Below, one piece after another: positions 40,046-43,524 of a DNA stretch of 43,524 nucleotides (its first letter is position 1; every line of letters starts with the position of its first letter). Source of the stretch: Actinomyces sp. GTDB lineage: Bacteria; Actinomycetota; Actinomycetes; Actinomycetales; Actinomycetaceae. Both the position numbers and the translations under genes were made by a program. The notes beneath the pieces were generated by a model. The model did not search any database. It was not told the origin of the DNA and was given only the letters and a program-made list of their open reading frames with translations. The stretch is from positions 1 through 43,524 of the forward strand of contig NZ_JAUNHI010000021.1 of assembly GCF_030524025.1 (NCBI RefSeq). Reading direction: 5' to 3'.

Positions 40046-41422
40046 GTGGCGGTGACGGTGCGGTCCCACGCGGTGGCGACCGTGAAAGCCAACGAGGGCA
40101 GTTTCAACGCCCTGTCGGCGGTGTCGCAGGCGGGTGACCTGGCCCTGATCGTCATGTGCTCCCAGTTCGGGGACACCGCAGCCAGACCACCGGAGGGGTG
40201 GACCGGGCAGCACACCGGCTCGGCCGGCGGCCGCTCGGGCTACATCGCCTCCCGTGTCGTGACGGACCCGTCCGAGACACAGGGCGTGCAGTGGTGGTCC
40301 GACAACGCCACCGACGCGGCCCGCCAGCGGGGCGCTCTCATCATCCTGTCCGGGATCGTGTCGCACACGCTCACCGCGTGGGCCGGGGCGGTCCCGGCGG
40401 TTGACGGCCCGACCCTGCTGGTCTCGCAGCAGCACGCGACATCGGCGACGGCGCTCACCGAGTGGCCGGCCGATCCCGTGGTCATCGCGGGTGAGGCGTC
40501 GACGGCGGCGTCGTGGTCGTCGCTGCGGGCCGGCATCGTGTCGGCCGCCCCCGTAGGGGTGACGGGGCCGCAGGCGTGGGCGGCGGTCCGGCTGGTAGCC
40601 GAGGAGGCGCTGCCGTGGGCTGAGGTCGACGGCCAGCGTGCGACGGTGTCCGTGTGGGACGGGGCCCGGGAGGTGCCGGTGACCCGCGCCGGTGTGATGC
40701 CCTCCGGAGCACCTACTGTGGACGCGCTCCTGGCCGCGCCGCGGTTCGTGGTCGCCCATCGTGGCGGCTCACAGTCGTGGGTCGAGCACACCGCCCGCGC
40801 CTACACCCAGGCCGTCGCGCACGGGTGCCCGGCCCTGGAGTTCTCGGCGGCCCGCACGCTGGATGGCGTGTGGATCGGCCACCACGACCGCACGATGGCG
40901 CGCCTGGGTGGCGGCGACGTCGACCCGGCGACGCTCACCTGGGAGCAGGTCCAGGCGGCGCTCCCGGAGTCGGCGCGGCCGGTCACCCTCGACTGGCTCC
41001 TGGCCACCTACGGGGGCACGCACACGGTCGTGTTCGACCCGAAGTACCGGGCCGGCGACCGGCTGGACGAGTACCTCGAGCTGCTCGCCCCCTATCGGGG
41101 CCGGGTGCTGCTGAAGTTCGCCGGCGACGCCGACTGGCTCTTCCGCCTGTGGCGAGAGCGAGGCTTCCGTACGTGGGCGTACGCCTACGCCGCGTCAGCG
41201 GGTGAGGCCTGGTACCAGGCGATGCTCACCAACTCAGATATCGACGTGCTGTCGATGGAGTGGGACGCGCCCGCCGAGGTGTGGCAGGCGCTGACCGCGA
41301 CCGGGAAGCCCGTCGTCGCGCACATCCCGGGCAGCCGGGAGCAGGTCGAGACCGGGTGGGCGCGCGGCGCTGCCGGCGCGATCTGCTCCGCCCCGAACAC
41401 CGTCCTCCCCCTGAGGGTGTGA
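40046..41422 (+). CDS. tail protein with glycerophosphodiester phosphodiesterase-like domain
   Basis: This 458-residue protein has an N-terminal beta-rich part, the hinge WDGAREVPV at Trp204, and a GDPD-like domain: His238-Arg-Gly-Gly (VVAHRGGS), VEHTARAY, Glu265, His279-His-Asp281. The canonical E-x-D metal pair is E-F-S (Ser267), so one expected ligand is absent. GDPD domains cut glycerophosphodiesters, including teichoic-acid-like wall polymers. GTG40046 has GGGGG eight bases upstream. Activity is uncertain because of the altered site. Confidence 0.83.
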   Translation: MAVTVRSHAVATVKANEGSFNALSAVSQAGDLALIVMCSQFGDTAARPPEGWTGQHTGSAGGRSGYIASRVVTDPSETQGVQWWSDNATDAARQRGALIILSGIVSHTLTAWAGAVPAVDGPTLLVSQQHATSATALTEWPADPVVIAGEASTAASWSSLRAGIVSAAPVGVTGPQAWAAVRLVAEEALPWAEVDGQRATVSVWDGAREVPVTRAGVMPSGAPTVDALLAAPRFVVAHRGGSQSWVEHTARAYTQAVAHGCPALEFSAARTLDGVWIGHHDRTMARLGGGDVDPATLTWEQVQAALPESARPVTLDWLLATYGGTHTVVFDPKYRAGDRLDEYLELLAPYRGRVLLKFAGDADWLFRLWRERGFRTWAYAYAASAGEAWYQAMLTNSDIDVLSMEWDAPAEVWQALTATGKPVVAHIPGSREQVETGWARGAAGAICSAPNTVLPLRV

Positions 41423-41433
41423 CACCAATCGAG

Positions 41434-41469
41434 TGAGGCCCCCGCACCATCCGTGGTGCGGGGGCCTCA
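41434..41469. terminator. bidirectional terminator at the end of the late operon
   Basis: 41434-41449 pairs exactly with 41454-41469 (16 bases, 4-base loop). It lies between the convergent GDPD tail gene and the minus-strand moron gene that ends at 41480. Confidence 0.9.
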
Positions 41470-41479
41470 TTGTCGTGTC

Positions 41480-42097
41480 TCACCACGGGGTGACCGTCTC
41501 GGAGAGCCGGTCACGGCTGATGCCGAGGCGTGCGAGGAGCCGGTCCTCAGCCGCCGCGTAGAGCTCGGGGGTGGTGGGGTCACCCTGGGCCCCGGTGAAG
41601 CCGTCGGTGAAGACGTCGTCCCAGTGCCCGGGGAAGCACCCCGGGGGAATGGAGCTGATGCTCTCGACGGCAACCCAGGAGTCCGTGTCGTCGGGGTCCG
41701 CCACCTCGAGCGTGACAGCCCACTCGTCGCGGTCGGTGCCGGCCGCACCGACCTGGTAGGTGTCACCCACGGCGGGACCCGACCACGCGAGGCGGACCGG
41801 GCCCTCAAGGGCCCGGGCGACGGCGGGGTCGGACAGGGCGGCGGCCGTCCTGTCGGTCGCCTCCGCAGGCTGCTCATCCGTCACGATCGCGTGCCGGGCG
41901 ACGGCGGCCCAGTACTCGTCCTCGCTGACGGCGACGGTGTAGCCGTAGTTGACGCCCTGGCCAACAGCCTCGAGGACCTCGTCGGCGATGGCCTCGACGT
42001 CGTAGTCGCTGCTGCTGGTCTCGCCGCCGGCGGCGTCGAGGACCGCGATGATCTCGCGCTCGATGGCGTCCTGGCGAGTGATGTAGGTGGGGTTCAT
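41480..42097 (-). CDS. unknown acidic moron protein
   Basis: This 205-residue protein has 39 Asp/Glu against 11 Arg and no Lys by my count, about -28 net. The N-terminal part is helical; the C-terminal half is strand-rich (DRDEWAVTLEVADP). AAAGGA precedes the ATG, and it has its own promoter (42142-42171). It is transcribed opposite to the late genes beside attR, as are lysogenic conversion genes. I recognise no family. Confidence 0.75.
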   Translation of the reverse strand: MNPTYITRQDAIEREIIAVLDAAGGETSSSDYDVEAIADEVLEAVGQGVNYGYTVAVSEDEYWAAVARHAIVTDEQPAEATDRTAAALSDPAVARALEGPVRLAWSGPAVGDTYQVGAAGTDRDEWAVTLEVADPDDTDSWVAVESISSIPPGCFPGHWDDVFTDGFTGAQGDPTTPELYAAAEDRLLARLGISRDRLSETVTPW

Positions 42098-42117
42098 TTG
42101 GTGGTCCTTTCGATTGT

Positions 42118-42137
42118 GTGTCGGTCCGTCCCGACAC
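42118..42137 (-). promoter_or_regulatory. 5'-UTR hairpin of the 42097 gene
   Basis: On the minus strand GTGTCGG pairs with CCGACAC around GACGGA, right at the expected transcript start. A similar hairpin with different stem bases lies before the 43190 gene. Confidence 0.6.
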
Positions 42138-42141
42138 CACT

Positions 42142-42171
42142 AGCATATGACGTCATATGGTGCGGTCGCAA
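42142..42171 (-). promoter_or_regulatory. promoter of the 42097 gene
   Basis: Minus-strand TTGCGA (42166-42171) and TATGCT (42142-42147) are 18 bases apart. The same layout occurs at 43234-43263. A 16-base palindrome overlaps the spacer and -10 box. Confidence 0.7.
42144..42159. promoter_or_regulatory. operator-like palindrome CATATGACGTCATATG
   Basis: This is a perfect 16-base palindrome that overlaps the -10 box. Its near copy is at 43236-43251. It is a likely regulator binding site shared by two moron promoters. Confidence 0.7.
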
Positions 42172-42194
42172 GAGGTCGACGCATTACCGTCCGG

Positions 42195-42404
42195 TCACGA
42201 CCGGGTCCGCTTCCATCCCAGGAGCCCGTAGACCGTCTGGGGCGTCACCCCCGCCGCGTCGGCGACGCGGTACTTCGGGGCGCCGGCGTCGAGGGCGTCG
42301 ATCATGGCCTCCCTGTGCTCGGCGGCGGCGGCGTCGAGGGCGGCGCGGGCGTCCTCGCAGCGCCGCAGAGCAGCCGCGATGTCACCCTTGGATGCGGGGT
42401 TCAT
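42195..42404 (-). CDS. small helix-turn-helix protein (69 aa)
   Basis: It starts MNPASKGDIAAALRRCED and has a C-terminal helix-turn-helix (KYRVADAAGVTPQTVYGLLG, about 44-63). The ATG follows GGAAGGAGACAGGAC. It lies between the two promoters with shared palindromes and could be the regulator that binds them; this is a guess from position. Confidence 0.72.
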   Translation of the reverse strand: MNPASKGDIAAALRRCEDARAALDAAAAEHREAMIDALDAGAPKYRVADAAGVTPQTVYGLLGWKRTRS

Positions 42405-42420
42405 GTCCTGTCTCCTTCCT

Positions 42421-42480
42421 GCGCCCCGGTGGGGCGCGTGGTGATGGCGGGAGGGGCGGGCCACGCGCCCGCCCCTCCCG
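42421..42480 (-). terminator. two adjacent hairpins upstream of the small HTH gene
   Basis: GCGCCCC (42421-42427) pairs with 42431-42437, and the 13-base arm 42448-42460 pairs exactly with 42468-42480. They lie just after the minus-strand stop of the 42741 gene and probably end or limit its transcript. Confidence 0.7.
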
Positions 42481-42489
42481 GGGGTTCGG

Positions 42490-42741
42490 TCAGATGAGCA
42501 CCGGCGCCCACGGCCCGCGCTCGCGGATGATGCCGGCGAGCGTGACCCGGTAGTGGTCGGCGGTGTCCGCGGCCTCCGCCTGGAGGGCCTCGTAGCTGGC
42601 GTCGCCCGTCTGGGTGAATCGCCGCCCGTAGAAGAAGGCTCGGAGGTCGTAGTGGCGGATCGCCTGGCGGAGAACGAGGACGCTCCAGCCGATGTCCTCG
42701 CTCACGGCCTCGTGCTCGTAGGCGGTCGTCGTGGCGGTCAT
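42490..42741 (-). CDS. unknown moron protein (83 aa)
   Basis: This mostly helical protein begins MTATTTAYEHEAVSEDIGWS and contains LRQAIRHYDLRAFFYGRRF. GAGAGGAC precedes the ATG. It belongs to the minus-strand cassette. Function unknown. Confidence 0.7.
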   Translation of the reverse strand: MTATTTAYEHEAVSEDIGWSVLVLRQAIRHYDLRAFFYGRRFTQTGDASYEALQAEAADTADHYRVTLAGIIRERGPWAPVLI

Positions 42742-42767
42742 GTGCGTCCTCTCGGCGTCGGTGGGAG

Positions 42768-42794
42768 GGGGTGGGCGTGTGGATCGCCCTCCCC
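42768..42794 (-). terminator. hairpin in the moron cassette
   Basis: GGGG-T-GGGCG (42768-42777) faces CGCCC-T-CCCC (42785-42794), a stem with one mismatch and a 7-base loop. It lies between the 43190 and 42741 genes. Confidence 0.5.
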
Positions 42795-42836
42795 GGGGGT
42801 TGGTCAGATGCGGTCGGCGGCGATGTCCCGCAGGTC

Positions 42837-42858
42837 AGAGCAGGTCAGCCCCTGCTCT
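42837..42858 (-). terminator. hairpin directly after the stop of the 43190 gene
   Basis: AGAGCAGG (42837-42844) pairs with CCTGCTCT (42851-42858). It begins at the stop codon and is followed by 17 further in-frame codons before a second stop. It is either a terminator or linked to readthrough. Confidence 0.55.
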
Positions 42859-43190
42859 CAGTGCAGGTCCACCAGGTCGGACACGAGGGTGAAGAACGCC
42901 TCGTCGTCCTCGATGATGGAGGCGCGGGTCGGGAGGATGAGGACCTCGCCGTCGGCGGCGTCGCAGGGCTCGTCGTCGGACTCGGGGCCCTCGATCTCGA
43001 CGAGGACGGGGTCGCCCGCCTGGATGGCGTAGCAGGCGATGTAGGCCGCCAGGTCGGCGAGGGTCTCGCAGCCGGACACGCCGTGGCGGACCTGGTCGTC
43101 GTCACCGTCCATGGGGAAGGACAGCTGCTGCTCGGCGTCGAGCAGGTCGGCGATGTCCCGGCTGCGGCTCTGGATGCGGTAGGCGATCAT
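42858..43190 (-). CDS. very acidic moron protein (110 aa)
   Basis: I count 26 Asp/Glu against 5 Arg and no Lys, about -21 net, comparable with DNA-mimic proteins. It begins MIAYRIQSRSRDIADLLDAE and has an acidic cluster PESDDEPCDAADGE. AGGAGGACGCG precedes the ATG and a strong promoter lies at 43234-43263. An anti-restriction or nucleoid-protein-blocking role is possible but unproven. An in-frame 17-codon extension follows the stop. Confidence 0.75.
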   Translation of the reverse strand: MIAYRIQSRSRDIADLLDAEQQLSFPMDGDDDQVRHGVSGCETLADLAAYIACYAIQAGDPVLVEIEGPESDDEPCDAADGEVLILPTRASIIEDDEAFFTLVSDLVDLH

Positions 43191-43209
43191 CGCGTCCTCC
43201 TGGTCTTCC

Positions 43210-43228
43210 CATCGGGTCCGTCCCGATG
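43210..43228 (-). promoter_or_regulatory. 5'-UTR hairpin of the 43190 gene
   Basis: CATCGGG and CCCGATG form a 7-base stem with a 5-base loop close to the expected transcript start. The unpaired core matches that before the 42097 gene while the outer stem pairs differ. Confidence 0.6.
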
Positions 43229-43233
43229 CCCCT

Positions 43234-43263
43234 AGTATATGACGTCATATGGTGCAGAGTCAA
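43234..43263 (-). promoter_or_regulatory. strong promoter of the 43190 gene
   Basis: Minus-strand TTGACT (43258-43263) and TATACT (43234-43239) are 18 bases apart, five of six bases matching sigma-70 consensus in each box. This is the best promoter in the window and should be active in the lysogen unless repressed. Confidence 0.8.
43236..43251. promoter_or_regulatory. operator-like palindrome TATATGACGTCATATG
   Basis: This differs from the palindrome at 42144-42159 by one end base and occupies the same place relative to its promoter. Confidence 0.7.
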
Positions 43264-43334
43264 GGGGTGAGCCGTCATACTGGGCGGGGCGCGACTCTGT
43301 TGCAGAGGCGCAACGCGCGCGGGAGCTCGGCGCG

Positions 43335-43388
43335 TGGCTACCCCGCCCGCTTGGAGCGGCGCATGCAATGGCTACCCGTACGGCTACC
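43335..43388 (+). repeat. candidate integrase arm-type sites, right (three copies)
   Basis: TGGCTACC is at 43335-43342 and 43369-43376, with CGGCTACC at 43381-43388. The sequence 43364-43376 is identical to 134-146 at the left end. The rest of the gap from 43191 to 43469 holds no gene. Confidence 0.6.
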
Positions 43389-43469
43389 GCAACCGCTGTC
43401 GCACCCTCGAAGATGTGGACTTTTGCCCGCAATTACAACGATCCACGGAGGGGTGACTACGCATGAGCC

Positions 43470-43518
43470 GCGGACTTTTAATCCGAAGGTCGTGGGTTCG
43501 AGCCCCACGGGGGGCACC
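43470..43518 (+). other. attR core
   Basis: This is an exact copy of 7-55. The bases before it are phage sequence (ATGAGCC), so the tRNA here is only a 3' remnant without an acceptor partner. After the repeat the flank reads GTCTCG, presumably host sequence. It marks the right end of the prophage. Confidence 0.95.
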
Positions 43519-43524
43519 GTCTCG

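Noticed and set aside
38711-40759. Long minus-strand frame opposite the SGNH and GDPD tail genes
   Set aside because: High GC removes stop codons on the opposite strand. The translation is His/Arg-rich without domains, whereas the plus-strand frames have clear catalytic motifs.
43416-43424. TGGACTTTT resembling part of the tRNA attachment core shortly before attR
   Set aside because: Only about nine bases match and the flanks differ; probably chance.
1-43524. CRISPR arrays, insertion sequences and rRNA genes
   Set aside because: I found no regularly spaced repeats, no transposase-like protein with terminal repeats and no rRNA-like sequence.

Overview
The window is a complete, integrated temperate siphophage (prophage) of about 43.5 kb in a very GC-rich actinobacterium. 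GTG starts, 4-base start/stop overlaps, leaderless-looking promoters and an actinophage-type gene set all point to Actinomycetota; I cannot name the genus. The element lies between two identical 49-base copies of the 3' half of a tRNA-Lys(UUU) gene. The left copy (7-55) completes the tRNA, whose 5' end lies outside the window. The right copy (43470-43518) is the attR remnant. Candidate integrase arm sites flank both ends.

Layout: (1) 208-3345, lysogeny module: tyrosine integrase, a small PH-like protein, a very large palindromic terminator, then on the minus strand an ImmA/IrrE metallopeptidase and an XRE repressor, and divergently a Cro-like gene. Three related 14-base operators lie between repressor and Cro. 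(2) 3345-16898, tightly coupled early operon: excisionase-like HTH proteins, zinc-finger proteins, a DNA methyltransferase and a DUF4406 protein (each interrupted by a -1 shift in a G run), a sliding-clamp-like protein, a PD-(D/E)XK resolvase-like nuclease, a BRO/KilAC antirepressor, a MazG-like protein, SSB, and an HNH/replication-type protein with a displaced zinc-binding tail. (3) 16999-28443, packaging and head: HNH endonuclease, terminase small and large subunits, portal, a MuF protein fused to a CdiA-like nuclease toxin domain, scaffold, decoration protein, capsid, connector genes, major tail protein, and tail chaperones G and G-T made by a -1 frameshift. (4) 28503-35919, tail: tape measure with a C-terminal NlpC/P60 domain, distal tail and minor tail proteins. 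(5) 35988-37944, lysis: peptidoglycan hydrolase with a duplicated C-terminal motif, holin and two membrane proteins. (6) 37948-41422, receptor-interaction genes: an SGNH-hydrolase tail protein and a GDPD-like tail protein. (7) 41480-43190, a minus-strand moron cassette of four small genes. Two of these have near-identical promoters carrying a 16-base palindrome and a 5'-UTR hairpin; they encode strongly acidic proteins.

The strongest candidates for new biology are: the MuF-toxin fusion, which has no evident immunity gene beside it; the twin palindrome-controlled promoters of the moron cassette; the symmetrical leaderless repressor/cro switch; and the pair of tail proteins that share a hinge sequence but carry different hydrolase domains. 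No stretch longer than 300 bases lacks a gene. The largest gaps (57-207, 1429-1715, 17296-17489, 22595-22739, 43191-43469) hold attachment-site arms, hairpins or promoters as listed.
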